Shown one piece after another: positions 44,365-53,675 of a stretch of DNA of 64,000 nt. Made by a program: the position numbers and the translations under genes. The stretch comes from Sphingomonas sp. (GTDB taxonomy: Bacteria > Pseudomonadota > Alphaproteobacteria > Sphingomonadales > Sphingomonadaceae). The notes below the pieces were generated by a model that was not told where the DNA came from, did no database searches, and was given only the letters and a program-made list of their open reading frames with translations. The stretch spans positions 496,001 through 560,000 of the forward strand of contig NZ_JANINP010000006.1 of assembly GCF_024508665.1 (NCBI RefSeq), read 5' to 3'. Every line of letters begins with the position of its first letter. Positions within the stretch are counted from its first letter, which is position 1.

Positions 44365-45595
44365 TGGCCGATCGGTAGATCGCCTCGTCGAGCTCGCCCT
44401 CCCAGCGCGCGACGGTCGTCGCGACCGCGAGATTGGCGCAGGCGCTCGGCACGGTGCGGGTCATGTCGAGTAGGCGGTCGAACGGCAGGACGAAGCCGAC
44501 GACGAGCGCGGTCTGTTCGGGTGGGACTCCGACTGCCGACAGGACCGCGGCAAGCATGAACAGAGAGGCGGACGGGACCGGCGCGGTGCCGAATGCTGCG
44601 AGCGACCCAGTCAGCAGGACGAGTAGATATACCGACGGCGTCAGAGGGGTACCGAACGCCTGGAGCGCGAACAGGCTGAGCAAGCCGACATACATGGCGG
44701 TGCCGTCCTTGCCGATGCTGGCGCCCAAGGGCAGGACAGTCGAATAGACCGGACGGCTGATCCCGAGATTATCTTCCGACACGCGCATCGCGACCGGCAA
44801 GGTGGCGCCGCTCGACGCGGTCGAGAAGGCGACCACCAACGCATCGACGATGCCGTGGAAGAAGGGCAGCACCGGCAGTTTGGCGACAAGCCGCAGCAAC
44901 AGGCTGTGTACCACCAACATTTGGATCAGCGATCCGGCGACCACCGCGAGCGCGAGCCAACCGACGTGGACGAACACCGCCGCGCCGTTCGCCGCGACCG
45001 CATTGGCGATCAGCGCGAAGACGCCGAACGGGGTCGCCTCCATCACGATCGTCACGACCTTGAGCAACACTGCCGAAGTCGCTTGCAAGAAGCTTGCGAA
45101 CGGCTTGCCCGCCTCGCCGGTCAGCACGGTGCCGACCCCGAAAAGGATCGCGACGAAGATGAGGGCAAGCATGTCGCCCTTGGCCAGCGCGTCGACGATG
45201 TTGAGCGGGATAATGCCGATCAGCTGGTCGTACGGCGTAACCGGCGCTCCGAGCGCATGTGGCGCGGCGGTGCCGAGCGGCGCGCCGGCACCCGGCCGGA
45301 TGACCGTCGCAACCAGCATGCCGACCGAGACCGCGATCGCGGTGGTCGCGGCGAACAGCCCGATCGTCCGCGCGCCCAGGCTGCCGAGCTTCTTCGGGTC
45401 CGCCAGACTGGTGATGCCGGCGGCGATCGTCACCAGCACGATGGGGGCGACCAGCATGCGGATCGCGCGGACGAACAGGTCGCCGAGGAACTGGACATAG
45501 GGTGCGCCCGCCGGCCAGACGAGCGCGAAGACCACGCCAAGGACGAGCGCGCCGACGACACGCTGCCAGAGCGGGATGGCGAACCAGAAGCGCAT
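44354..45595 (-). CDS. dicarboxylate/amino acid:cation symporter (DAACS family)
   Basis: A 413-residue inner-membrane transporter. Seen: RAIRMLVAPIVLVTIAAGITS, the re-entrant-loop serine-rich AFSTASSGATLPVAMR, NLGISRPVYSTVLPLGASIGKDGTA in place of the usual NMDGTA, and VGFVLPFDRLLDMTRT before the C-terminal helix. These fit the GltP/DctA family; substrate (dicarboxylate, glutamate or aspartate) is unresolved. A family A repeat lies just upstream of the start. Confidence 0.92.
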   Translation of the reverse strand: MRFWFAIPLWQRVVGALVLGVVFALVWPAGAPYVQFLGDLFVRAIRMLVAPIVLVTIAAGITSLADPKKLGSLGARTIGLFAATTAIAVSVGMLVATVIRPGAGAPLGTAAPHALGAPVTPYDQLIGIIPLNIVDALAKGDMLALIFVAILFGVGTVLTGEAGKPFASFLQATSAVLLKVVTIVMEATPFGVFALIANAVAANGAAVFVHVGWLALAVVAGSLIQMLVVHSLLLRLVAKLPVLPFFHGIVDALVVAFSTASSGATLPVAMRVSEDNLGISRPVYSTVLPLGASIGKDGTAMYVGLLSLFALQAFGTPLTPSVYLLVLLTGSLAAFGTAPVPSASLFMLAAVLSAVGVPPEQTALVVGFVLPFDRLLDMTRTVPSACANLAVATTVARWEGELDEAIYRSANDE

Positions 45596-45608
45596 TCGCT
45601 TTTACTCG

Positions 45609-45700
45609 CCCTCACCCTTCCCACCCGGCTGCGCCGGGCGGGCCCCTTCCCTCTCCCATTGGGAGAGGGAGGGAGCGCCGAAGGCGCGGAAGGGTGAGGG
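45609..45700. repeat. intergenic palindromic repeat, family A copy 2
   Basis: CCCTCACCCTTCC at one end and GGAAGGGTGAGGG at the other, with the same CCTCTCCCATTGGGAGAGGGAGGG core as copy 1. It fills the gap between the D-aminoacylase and the symporter genes on the minus strand. Confidence 0.85.
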
Positions 45701-45705
45701 TGGCA

Positions 45706-47274
45706 TCACGAACAAGTTCCGCCCGTCGGCGTGTGCGGCAGAGCCCGCCCGGCTGCAACGCCGGTGAGCTTGCCGTTATCCACCGCAACTTTGCCGTTGA
45801 CGACCACGGTCTTCACGCCGGTCGCGGGCAAAGTCGGCTGTTCGTAAGTCGCTTGCGCGGCATAGGTCTTGGGGTCGAACACGACCACATCGGCAAAGGC
45901 ACCCGGCTTCAATTCGCCACGCCCGGTCAGCCCGAACCACTTGGCGGTGACCGACGAGCTGCGCTCGATAAAGTCGCGCAACGAGATCACCTTATCCGCG
46001 ACGACGTATTTCGAATATTTGCGCGCGAATGTGCCCCAGACGCGGGGATGGCCGCTCGACGCATCGCTGTCGGTCATCACCCAGGGCTGTTTCATGAATG
46101 CGGCAATGTCGGACTCGCTCTGGTTGAACGAAACGACTCCCGGGTCGCGTACCCGGATTACCGCGATCGCCGCCGAGATCGGATCGGTCTTCATCGCCGC
46201 CGCGATCTCGTCGAGCCGCTTGCCGCGCCACTGCCCCTCGGTGATCAGCAGCGAGTGCGGGCCGCCGCGCTTGCGCATATTCTCGGCGATACCGTCGCGC
46301 AGTTTCTGCTTGAGGCTGGCGTCGTCGAACCGCTTGATCAGCGCCGTGGTGCCGCCGTCTTGCGCCCAGAGCGGGATCAGCGAGGCGACCAGGCTCGTGC
46401 CCGACGCCGACCAGGGATATTGGCTGGCCGTGATATTGACGCCCGCCGCGCGCGCTGCGTCGATCTTGGCGATGATCGCCGGCGCCATGCCCTGGACGTC
46501 GACGCCGAGCGCCTTGATGTGGCTGATATGGATCGGCATCCTGGTCGCCTTGCCGATATCGATGGCTTCGTCGATCGCCGCGGCGAGGCCGACCGTGTAG
46601 CTCGATTCGTCGCGGATATGGCTGTCATAATAGCCGCCATGCTTGGCCGCTTCCTTGGACAGCGCGATTACTTCGTCGGTCTTGGAGAAGCTCTGTGGCG
46701 CATAGAACAGGCCGGTCGAAAGGCCGATCGCGCCTTCGCACATGCCCTTGGCGACCAGTGCCTTTTCCTTGTCGAGCTCGGCCGGGGTCGGCGCGCGCTT
46801 GGCGGCGCCGATCACCTGCTCCCTGATCGTGCCGAAGCCGACATAGGTGACGAAATTGACCCCGACCGGCTTGCTCTTCGGCGTCGCCAGCGTGCCGGCG
46901 ACATCGGTGCTGCCGCCGCCGTCATTGCCGATGAACCCGGTAGTCACGCCCTGGAGCAGGAAGGCGGGGATCAGCCGCGTTTTGGCGTCGGCCGAGGCGA
47001 GCCACGGGCCGGCATGGGTGTGCGGATCGATGAAACCAGGGGCGACGATCATGCCGGTCGCGTCGATCGTCCGCGCGGCGGCGATCTTCAGGCTGGGGCC
47101 GACTGCGACGATCCTGTCGTTCTTGATCGCGACATCACCGGTGAACGGCGCGTCGTCGCCGGTATAGATCGTGCCGCCCCTCAGGATCAGGTCGGCGTCC
47201 GTGGCGGGGGAGGGGGCGGCGCCGATCGAACAACCGGCGAGCAGGGTGGCGGCGAGAGCGAGGCGCAGCTTCAT
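45706..47274 (-). CDS. N-acyl-D-amino-acid deacylase-type amidohydrolase, lipoprotein
   Basis: A 522-residue amidohydrolase. The N-terminus MKLRLALAATLLAGCSIG has a lipobox (LLAGC), so it is probably lipid-anchored facing the periplasm. Seen: DLILRGGTIYTGDD, VAPGFIDPHTHAG with the HxH metal site, HISHIKALG, and TDSDASSGHPRVWGTF. This matches the D-aminoacylase group; substrates could be N-acyl-D-amino acids or related amides. The track start 49 codons upstream was rejected on the basis of the signal peptide. Confidence 0.9.
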   Translation of the reverse strand: MKLRLALAATLLAGCSIGAAPSPATDADLILRGGTIYTGDDAPFTGDVAIKNDRIVAVGPSLKIAAARTIDATGMIVAPGFIDPHTHAGPWLASADAKTRLIPAFLLQGVTTGFIGNDGGGSTDVAGTLATPKSKPVGVNFVTYVGFGTIREQVIGAAKRAPTPAELDKEKALVAKGMCEGAIGLSTGLFYAPQSFSKTDEVIALSKEAAKHGGYYDSHIRDESSYTVGLAAAIDEAIDIGKATRMPIHISHIKALGVDVQGMAPAIIAKIDAARAAGVNITASQYPWSASGTSLVASLIPLWAQDGGTTALIKRFDDASLKQKLRDGIAENMRKRGGPHSLLITEGQWRGKRLDEIAAAMKTDPISAAIAVIRVRDPGVVSFNQSESDIAAFMKQPWVMTDSDASSGHPRVWGTFARKYSKYVVADKVISLRDFIERSSSVTAKWFGLTGRGELKPGAFADVVVFDPKTYAAQATYEQPTLPATGVKTVVVNGKVAVDNGKLTGVAAGRALPHTPTGGTCS

Positions 47275-47306
47275 GTACGCGATCCTTTCGGTCGCGGCGA
47301 GCGCCG

Positions 47307-48449
47307 TCAAGGATGGGCTAGCGATTCCTCGGTGGTGGTATAGCTCGAGTGCATACCCTTGTCGGCCGGGACATCGGTCGCGAAATAGGCGACCCCGGTG
47401 CCGCTGACGGAATCGATCCACAGTCCGGACTTGAGGCCATAGGCATCGCCGAGATGGCCGATGCGGCGCTTGCCGTCACCGAACAGGTCGTCATGGCACC
47501 CCGCCTGCGGCGTCGGGATCACGAACATGCCGAGGCCATAGCTGCACACCCAGCCGTCGCCGACGTCACCATTGCGGCCGTCATAGGTCCAGGCGGGCGT
47601 CTCCATCAGCTTGACCGAGGCCGGCGAGAGCAGGCGCACGCCATCGACCTTGCCGTTGCCGAGCAGCATCCGCCCGATCTTTTCCAGGCCGCGCGCGGAG
47701 ATGTGCAGGCCCGATTGCGGCGCGAACATGGCGCCATTGGCGCCGGCCTTCCAGCGCGACAGGTCGCAACTGCCGTCCGTTGCCGGCGTGACCGGACAGG
47801 CCGGACGCTTGCCGTGATTGTCGTCCCGCGTCACCTGTCCGCCACGGAACAGCACCACGCCATGCGCGATCGTCGCGTCGGCGCACGTGTCCCATTGGTA
47901 GCAGGCTTCGAGCCGGAGCGGCTTGATCACCAACCGGTCCATCAGCCGGTCGAACCTTTCGCCGGTTGCGCGCTCCATCACGGCGGCGACGACGGGGAAG
48001 TTGAAATTGGTATAGCGGAAGAACGTGCCGGGCGCGTGCTCGGCGTCCCAGGCCTTGGGGTTGGCCAGAGTCGCACGCATGTCGCCGTCCAGAGGGAGGA
48101 CATAGTCGATCGTGTCGGTCAAGCTGGAACGGTGCGAGAGCAACTGCCGCAAGGTGATCGGCGCGCCGGGGAACGCCGGATTGCGGAAGGTGTAGCCGAG
48201 CCATTTCGACACATCCGAATCCAGATCGAGCTTGCCCTGCTCGACCAGGCGCATCACCCCGATCGTCGTCACCAGCTTGGAGATCGAGGCGATCCGCACC
48301 GGGTCGTCGGGTGTCACTCCGCGATTGACCGCAGGATCGGCGAAGCCCTCAGCGCGAGCCGACGTCTCCCCCTTGCGGTCGAAAGTGACGCGGACCGAAG
48401 CGACGGGCTGTGCCGCGCTGGCCGCGGCGAACATCAGGAAGGACAGCAT
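47307..48449 (-). CDS. exported beta-lactamase-family serine hydrolase
   Basis: A 380-residue class C beta-lactamase fold protein with an N-terminal export signal ([15 protein letters not shown]). Motifs: [14 protein letters not shown] (SxxK), [12 protein letters not shown] (YxN) and GHLGDAYG (HxG in place of KTG). Relatives are esterases or D-amino peptidases; substrate is open. The D-aminoacylase gene 32 bases downstream may be co-transcribed, which hints at D-amino-acid-containing peptides as shared substrates. Confidence 0.86.
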   Translation of the reverse strand: MLSFLMFAAASAAQPVASVRVTFDRKGETSARAEGFADPAVNRGVTPDDPVRIASISKLVTTIGVMRLVEQGKLDLDSDVSKWLGYTFRNPAFPGAPITLRQLLSHRSSLTDTIDYVLPLDGDMRATLANPKAWDAEHAPGTFFRYTNFNFPVVAAVMERATGERFDRLMDRLVIKPLRLEACYQWDTCADATIAHGVVLFRGGQVTRDDNHGKRPACPVTPATDGSCDLSRWKAGANGAMFAPQSGLHISARGLEKIGRMLLGNGKVDGVRLLSPASVKLMETPAWTYDGRNGDVGDGWVCSYGLGMFVIPTPQAGCHDDLFGDGKRRIGHLGDAYGLKSGLWIDSVSGTGVAYFATDVPADKGMHSSYTTTEESLAHP

Positions 48450-48581
48450 GCGGCGAAGGCTACGTTTACTTCACCTCGGCTGCAATGATCGCGTCCGCCG
48501 CATTGCAGTCACCCGCGTAATCGCTCGAAACCCGCCTGGCGATGACCGACTGCCGTCGGCTATGCTTTCGGCTTGCAGCCT

Positions 48582-49118
48582 TCATCCTTTTCTGGCGGCG
48601 AGCGCATGCAATCCCGGATCGATCAGTTCGTCGATGAACAATGCGACCAGGCTGCTTTGATTGTGGACGCCGGCCTTGCCATAGACTTTCGCCAATTGCG
48701 CCCTGACGGTGCCTTCCGCCGAGCCGCGAAATGTCGCGATATCCGCAATGTCGCAGCCCTTCAGGGCAAACAGCGCAACATCGGCTTCCGCGGGTGTCAG
48801 CCGCCATTCCGCGAAGCGCAGGCGCATCAACTCGCCCAATACGCCGCGTGCCGCGGCGACCTGCGTTTCATCGGCTCGTGCACGCAGGACCAGGGTCCTG
48901 ATATGCCAGGCGCCGAACAGGATACCCGCAAATAACGCCAGGACGGCGCTCGCTTCGGCGGCGAGGTGAGGCCCCAGGCCGTCTTCGGCGACATCGCCGG
49001 CGGCGTCACTCAGGAAGAAGATCGCAGCGAACAATTGCAGCAGGACGACAAGCCCGAGGATAAGTGCCGTGCGGTTCAATGCGCTGCGCCGATCCTTCAT
49101 TCTCTCCGCGCCCACCAT
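48582..49118 (-). CDS. membrane-anchored LuxR-type HTH regulator
   Basis: A 178-residue protein: two hydrophobic helices (about residues 18-37 and 53-70), then a LuxR DNA-binding domain (LTPAEADVALFALKGCDIADIA, GTVRAQLAKVYGKAGVHNQSSLV) at residues 107-170. A membrane-tethered HTH protein with no receiver domain. A second ATG 6 codons in (49100) is also possible. It sits between a serine hydrolase gene and the motB gene; its targets are unknown. Confidence 0.87.
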   Translation of the reverse strand: MVGAERMKDRRSALNRTALILGLVVLLQLFAAIFFLSDAAGDVAEDGLGPHLAAEASAVLALFAGILFGAWHIRTLVLRARADETQVAAARGVLGELMRLRFAEWRLTPAEADVALFALKGCDIADIATFRGSAEGTVRAQLAKVYGKAGVHNQSSLVALFIDELIDPGLHALAARKG

Positions 49119-49352
49119 CAGCTTAGGTTCGGCCGGATATCATCCAAGCATATTCCGGCGCGCCTCGAATAGAACGCCGCGGAGAGGAGGCGCGATAAGT
49201 AAATTCAACAGGTATCCCGTCATCTGTCGCCGCTTGGACGTCCTCGGTTGCAAATCCTCGCAGCCGTGACCGGGCAATCGGCCGCGCATGGGACTCACGG
49301 GCGCATCCGGCGCCTGCCCGCTTGATGCGGCCGAACGCCCGCATTGTCGGGC

Positions 49353-50297
49353 TTATTTGCTCAGCGTGCCTGGCGAGACTGGGATGCTGGTGGTGCCGCC
49401 CTCTTCGAACGATCCCGCGCGATAGAGCAACGTGATCGATACGCGGCGGTTGCGCGGGTCGGCGGGGTTCTTCTCGATCATCGGCTCGCGGTCGGCGACG
49501 CCCTCGATACGGTAGAAGCGATCCTCGATCAGGCCGCCCGATGCCAGCCGGCGGCGGGTCGCCTCGGCGCGGCCGGTCGACAGCATCCAGTTGTTCATCG
49601 CCAGCGGATTTCCATAAGCGAGATTGTCGGTGTGGCCGCGGATCATGATCGGGTTTTCCATGCCCTTGACCGATCCGGCGATCATCCCGATCAGGTCGCT
49701 CGCCGCCGGAACCAGCTGGGTCGTGCCCAAAGCGAACATCGAATAATCGGCATCGTCGACCAGATCGATGCGCAGGCCATCGCGCGTCTGGATGAATTTC
49801 ACGTGGCTGGCGAGCTTGGCGAGTGCAGGCGACTTCATCGCCTGCTCGAGCTTGTGCTTCATCTGCTGGAAATTCTGATTATCCTCGGCGGTCAGCCGCG
49901 CCTTGAGCGAGCCTTTCTCGCCGGAGCCGATTTTCGCGCCGCCGGTCGCGCCCACCGGAATGGTCAGCGATTTAGTTCCGGTTTGCGACGCGCGGTTGGG
50001 GTAATTGTCCTTGTCGGTAATCGACGACCCGCCGAACATGCCGTTCGACCCCGCGCTATTCTCCTTCATGTTGACGAGCGTCGGGGAGAAATAGTCGGCG
50101 ATGCCCTTGCGCTGCTTCTCGGTCGTCGCGCCGAGAATCCACAGCAGCAGGAAGAAGGCCATCATCGCGGTTACGAAGTCGGCATAGGCGACCTTCCATG
50201 CGCCGCCATGATGCGCGCCATGGGCCTCGATATAGATCTTCTTGACGATGATCTTGGGCGGCTGATTGCTGCCATGCGGTGCGCGCGCGGCGGCCAT
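49353..50297 (-). CDS. motB: flagellar stator protein MotB
   Basis: A 314-residue stator subunit that anchors to peptidoglycan and carries the proton-binding aspartate. Seen: AWKVAYADFVTAMMAFFLLLWILG, the single helix with the essential Asp, and a C-terminal OmpA-like domain (RGHTDNLAYGNPLAMNNWML, LSTGRAEATRRRLASGGL). It follows motA after a 113-base spacer occupied by a palindrome. Confidence 0.95.
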   Translation of the reverse strand: MAAARAPHGSNQPPKIIVKKIYIEAHGAHHGGAWKVAYADFVTAMMAFFLLLWILGATTEKQRKGIADYFSPTLVNMKENSAGSNGMFGGSSITDKDNYPNRASQTGTKSLTIPVGATGGAKIGSGEKGSLKARLTAEDNQNFQQMKHKLEQAMKSPALAKLASHVKFIQTRDGLRIDLVDDADYSMFALGTTQLVPAASDLIGMIAGSVKGMENPIMIRGHTDNLAYGNPLAMNNWMLSTGRAEATRRRLASGGLIEDRFYRIEGVADREPMIEKNPADPRNRRVSITLLYRAGSFEEGGTTSIPVSPGTLSK

Positions 50298-50319
50298 TAT
50301 TTGGCGCCTCCGGCGCGGC

Positions 50320-50398
50320 GGTGCCAGCCCGCTCCCCCCTCCGACCGCCCAATCAGGGTACGATCGTCAGCGGCCGGGTGGGGGAGCGGACTGGCACC
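50320..50398. repeat. intergenic hairpin between motA and motB
   Basis: GGTGCCAGCCCGCTCCCCC (50320-50338) pairs with GGGGGAGCGGACTGGCACC (50380-50398), 18 of 19 positions, enclosing a 41-base loop. It lies in the otherwise compact motA-motB pair. Confidence 0.8.
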
Positions 50399-50410
50399 GT
50401 CAACCATAAC

Positions 50411-51274
50411 TCAACGTCCACGCAGGCCATCGAAGACTTCGGCGAAGGCAGGCTGGTTGGAATGGGCGATGCCGGAGCGCGCGGCCTCGATCACCAAGGG
50501 CTGCGGGTGACCGTGCAGCGAAGCGATGATGATCTGCTTGACGACGTGATAGATCGCGGCGTCGGCGTCGATGATCTGCTTGAGGCGCGTCGCCAGCGGA
50601 CCGACCATGCCATAGGCCAGCAACACGCCCATGAAGGTGCCGACCAGCGCCGATCCGATCATTGCGCCCAGGATCGTCGGCGGCTTGTCGATCGATCCCA
50701 TCGTCTTCACCACCCCCAGCACCGCGGCGACGATACCCAGAGCGGGCAGGGCGTCGGCCAGGCTTTGCAGCGTTCCCTGCGGTCCCTCGACTTCGTGGTG
50801 GTGCGTCTTGATCGCGTTATCCATCACTTCCTCGACCGCGTGCACGTCGAGCGTGCCCGACGAGACGACGACGAGGCGGAGCGTGTCCGCGATCAGGTTG
50901 ACCAGCGTGTGATCGGCCAACAGGCGTGGATATTCGGCGAAGATCGCCGACGATTTGGGGTCCTCGACATGCGGCTCGAGCGCGATCGGCCCGTCCATGC
51001 GCAGCATCTTCATCAGCTTCGAGACGAGGAAGATGACGTCGAGATAATCCTGTTTCTTGTATTTCGGCCCCTTCATCACTTTCATGATGCCGCCGCCGAG
51101 CGCCTTGAGCTCCTTGGGCGAGTTGCCGATGATCAGCGCGCCGGCCCCGGCGCCGCCGATGATGAGCATTTCGTGGGGGATCGCCTCCAGCACCGGTCCC
51201 AGTGCCCCGCCGGTAAAGGCAAAGCCGCCGAAGACCATGGCCAGCAGAACAACGAGGCCGATTGCCGGAAACAT
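50411..51274 (-). CDS. motA: flagellar stator protein MotA
   Basis: A 287-residue proton-channel subunit that interacts with FliG. Seen: MFPAIGLVVLLAMVFGGF at the start, PALGIVAAVLGVVKTMGS, and GAMIGSALVGTFMGVLLAYGMVGPLATRL, the third and fourth helix region of MotA with charged cytoplasmic loop between. ATG 51274 fits the family start; the track's 8-codon extension is unlikely. Confidence 0.95.
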   Translation of the reverse strand: MFPAIGLVVLLAMVFGGFAFTGGALGPVLEAIPHEMLIIGGAGAGALIIGNSPKELKALGGGIMKVMKGPKYKKQDYLDVIFLVSKLMKMLRMDGPIALEPHVEDPKSSAIFAEYPRLLADHTLVNLIADTLRLVVVSSGTLDVHAVEEVMDNAIKTHHHEVEGPQGTLQSLADALPALGIVAAVLGVVKTMGSIDKPPTILGAMIGSALVGTFMGVLLAYGMVGPLATRLKQIIDADAAIYHVVKQIIIASLHGHPQPLVIEAARSGIAHSNQPAFAEVFDGLRGR

Positions 51275-51306
51275 CTTAGCTCTACTTACCCCCTGCAATC
51301 ACGGCC

Positions 51307-51366
51307 TAACCGGATAACGACCGGTTGGATCGATGGTTAACCGGCTTTTCGTAGCCAACCGGTTAA
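51307..51366. promoter_or_regulatory. cluster of AACCGG inverted repeats upstream of motA
   Basis: TAACCGG (51307), CCGGTT (51321), GGTTAACCGG (51335) and CCAACCGGTTAA (51355) occur within 60 bases between flgL and motA. Such repeated half-sites look like a regulator-binding array; TTAA-rich halves resemble CtrA half-sites, but the spacing is not canonical. Confidence 0.4.
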
Positions 51367-51438
51367 GGATATTTCGTTTTCGACATTTTGTGCGTTCCGC
51401 GGGCGCATGGCAGGCCTTCGCGCCGCCGCTGCGAAGAC

Positions 51439-52332
51439 CTATTTGAGGAAGTTGAACAGCGACATGCTGGCCAGCTTGGTGAAGCTCGCCTGGGTCGCCT
51501 GCAGCACCGTCATGGTCTTCTGCAAATTGGTGATCGTCGCCGTGACGTCGGTGTCTTCCAGCGCCGATCGGGTCGCCTCGCGGTCGGTCGCGACATCCTT
51601 GAGCCGCGAGGTTTCGAGGTCGACGCGCGCGGCGCGGGCGCCGAGCGCGGCCTGCACGCTCGCCGCCTGGTCGTTGGCCGCCTGAAGCGCGTCCCCCGCG
51701 CTGCCGGCGATCCCCGAGACGTTGCCCGAGCCCCTGAGCGCTGCAGAGAGTGAGGAAATGGTCGAGAGGATGTTGCCGCCGCTTGCGTCGACAAACACGC
51801 GCGCAGCCGAATCGCCGGGCTGGATCGATTCGTTGGCGCCAACCGGGATCGAGGTCGGTCCCGTGGTCGCGAAACTGAACGTCCCATCGGCATTCTTGGT
51901 CACGGCATCGGCGTCGCCATTGGCGAACACCGCGGCGCCCCGCGAATCCTTGACGTTGGCGTAGCTGACCAGATTGGTGACGATCGCGTCGAGCTGGTCG
52001 GCGATCGCCACGCGATCGCTTGCCGACAATGTACCGCTGTTCGCCTTGACCGCGAGCTCCTTGGCTTGCTGAAGCGCGTCGGTGATCGAACTCAGTGTGC
52101 CGTCGGCTTGGCTGAGCGTCGTGCCGACCAGAGTCAGGTTGCCGCCATAAGCGGTGTCGTCGGCGCCGGCCTGCGCCAGGCTCTGCAGGCGCCGCCAGGC
52201 CACGGCGTCGTCGGATGGCGCGTTGATCCGGTGCGTGGTCGAGATCTGCGTCTGGAGATCGTCCGCCGTGGCGCCCAGTGAGCGCATGCTGTTCTGGTTG
52301 AACGTGTAGAACTGGTTGGTCGAGATCTGCAT
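51439..52332 (-). CDS. flgL: flagellar hook-associated protein 3
   Basis: A 297-residue hook-filament junction protein exported through the flagellar secretion apparatus. N-terminal D0 region STNQFYTFNQNSMRSLGATA and RINAPSDDAVAW, flagellin-type coiled coil (LQQAKELAVKANSGTLSASDR) and C-terminal coiled coil (TVLQATQASFTKLASMSLFNFLK) with the usual terminal hydrophobic residues. Starts 5 bases after the flgK stop. Confidence 0.93.
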   Translation of the reverse strand: MQISTNQFYTFNQNSMRSLGATADDLQTQISTTHRINAPSDDAVAWRRLQSLAQAGADDTAYGGNLTLVGTTLSQADGTLSSITDALQQAKELAVKANSGTLSASDRVAIADQLDAIVTNLVSYANVKDSRGAAVFANGDADAVTKNADGTFSFATTGPTSIPVGANESIQPGDSAARVFVDASGGNILSTISSLSAALRGSGNVSGIAGSAGDALQAANDQAASVQAALGARAARVDLETSRLKDVATDREATRSALEDTDVTATITNLQKTMTVLQATQASFTKLASMSLFNFLK

Positions 52333-52337
52333 CGCGC

Positions 52338-53675
52338 TTACCTGATATCGAGGATCGTCTGGATCGTTTCGCGCGCGGCCTGGATGACGCGGCCGGTTGC
52401 TGCATAGGCCTGCTGGAACCGCATCAGGTCGACCGCTTCGTTGTCGAGGTTGACCCCGCTGGCGCTGTCGCGCGCGGCGACGGCATTGTCGTGGATGGTC
52501 GACTGCGCGCCCGCCACGGCCTTGCGCTGTGCGAGCGTCGCAGCGTTGGCCGTCGTTATGTCGACGATGCGGTTCTCATACCCCGCCGAGTTCCGCAATT
52601 GCGCCAGCGCCATCAGATTGGTGTTGTCGCGGGTGCCCCCGCCGACCGCGGCTGCGGCGATGTCGTGCGGGTCGCCGAGCGCCATCGTCATTTGCGCGGT
52701 GCCGCCGGTGCCGAGCGCGAACATCGCCTGGCCGGGATTGCCATCGAGATCACGGCCGCTGGTCTGGACCGTATTGACGCCGTCGGCGAAATCTTTCGCG
52801 ACTGCTTGAAGTTGCGCCTTGGCGTCGACCACGCGCTGCATCGAATCGGCAACGCCGGCCAGCGCGCCCCCGGTAGGGGCGAGAGTCTGCATCGAGGCGC
52901 CGTTAAGGACATTGAAGGTGACCGCGCCCGCCGCGTTGGAGGCGTAGACCACGGTCGCGGCCTGACCGGCATCGACCAGTATTGGCCCCGCTGTCCCGCC
53001 GCCGCGAACGGTGGCTCGGCCGAGCGAGTCGAACTGGACGTCGATGTCGGTCAGCGCGCTCATTTGCTCAAGCACTTGGTCGCGCTGGTCGAGCAGGGCC
53101 GCCGCGCCCGATGTGCCCGGGGTCGAGCGGCTGATGCCGTCGTTGATGCGGGCAAGCGTCGCCGCTGCCGAATTCAGCGAGGACACCGACGATTGCGCGG
53201 TGCCGCTGAGATCGACTTGAACCTGATCGAGCGCGGCTCCCGTGCTCGAAAACGCGTTGGCCGCTCCCGACGCCGCTTCGAGCATCGAGGCGCGTGCGCC
53301 GAGTGACGTGGGATCGGCGGCCAGCGTGGTCGCGGCGGTGAAGAAATCGGACAGCCGGGTGCTGAGCTGGTTGCCGTCGAGCGCCGTTTCGATGCGGTCC
53401 AGCCAAGTCACGCTGGTCTCGGTCTTGGCGAGGTCGGACCCCGACGTGCGGACCTGAGCAGTGGCATAGAAATCGCCCGCGCGGACGATTCCGGTAACGA
53501 CCGATCCCAAGCCGTTGATGGCCGAATTGGGGCTGGCCGCGGCAACCTCCGCCGTCGATGTGCTGCGACGCGAATAGCCGACCGTGCCCGAATTGGCGAT
53601 ATTCTCGGAAACGGTGTTGAGCGCGACCTGATAGGCCTTGAGCCCGCTCGCCCCGATCGACAGCATGTCGCTCAT
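52338..53675 (-). CDS. flgK: flagellar hook-associated protein 1
   Basis: A 445-residue HAP1. N-terminal rod/hook signature LSIGASGLKAYQVALNTVSENIANSGTVGYSRR and C-terminal EAVDLMRFQQAYAATGRVIQAARETIQTILDI. Caps the hook and with FlgL joins the filament. It overlaps the flgJ stop by 4 bases. The length is on the short side for FlgK, in keeping with alphaproteobacterial members. Confidence 0.95.
   Translation of the reverse strand: MSDMLSIGASGLKAYQVALNTVSENIANSGTVGYSRRSTSTAEVAAASPNSAINGLGSVVTGIVRAGDFYATAQVRTSGSDLAKTETSVTWLDRIETALDGNQLSTRLSDFFTAATTLAADPTSLGARASMLEAASGAANAFSSTGAALDQVQVDLSGTAQSSVSSLNSAAATLARINDGISRSTPGTSGAAALLDQRDQVLEQMSALTDIDVQFDSLGRATVRGGGTAGPILVDAGQAATVVYASNAAGAVTFNVLNGASMQTLAPTGGALAGVADSMQRVVDAKAQLQAVAKDFADGVNTVQTSGRDLDGNPGQAMFALGTGGTAQMTMALGDPHDIAAAAVGGGTRDNTNLMALAQLRNSAGYENRIVDITTANAATLAQRKAVAGAQSTIHDNAVAARDSASGVNLDNEAVDLMRFQQAYAATGRVIQAARETIQTILDIR

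Noticed and set aside
45502-47343. 613-aa + strand ORF opposite the D-aminoacylase
   Set aside because: Antisense shadow, composition of Arg/Gly/Asp typical for reversed GC-rich codons; the minus-strand gene has lipobox and catalytic motifs.
51275-51320. Possible sigma-54 promoter before motA (GGCCGTGATTGC on the minus strand)
   Set aside because: GG and GC are only 8 bases apart instead of 10; the -24/-12 geometry is strict.
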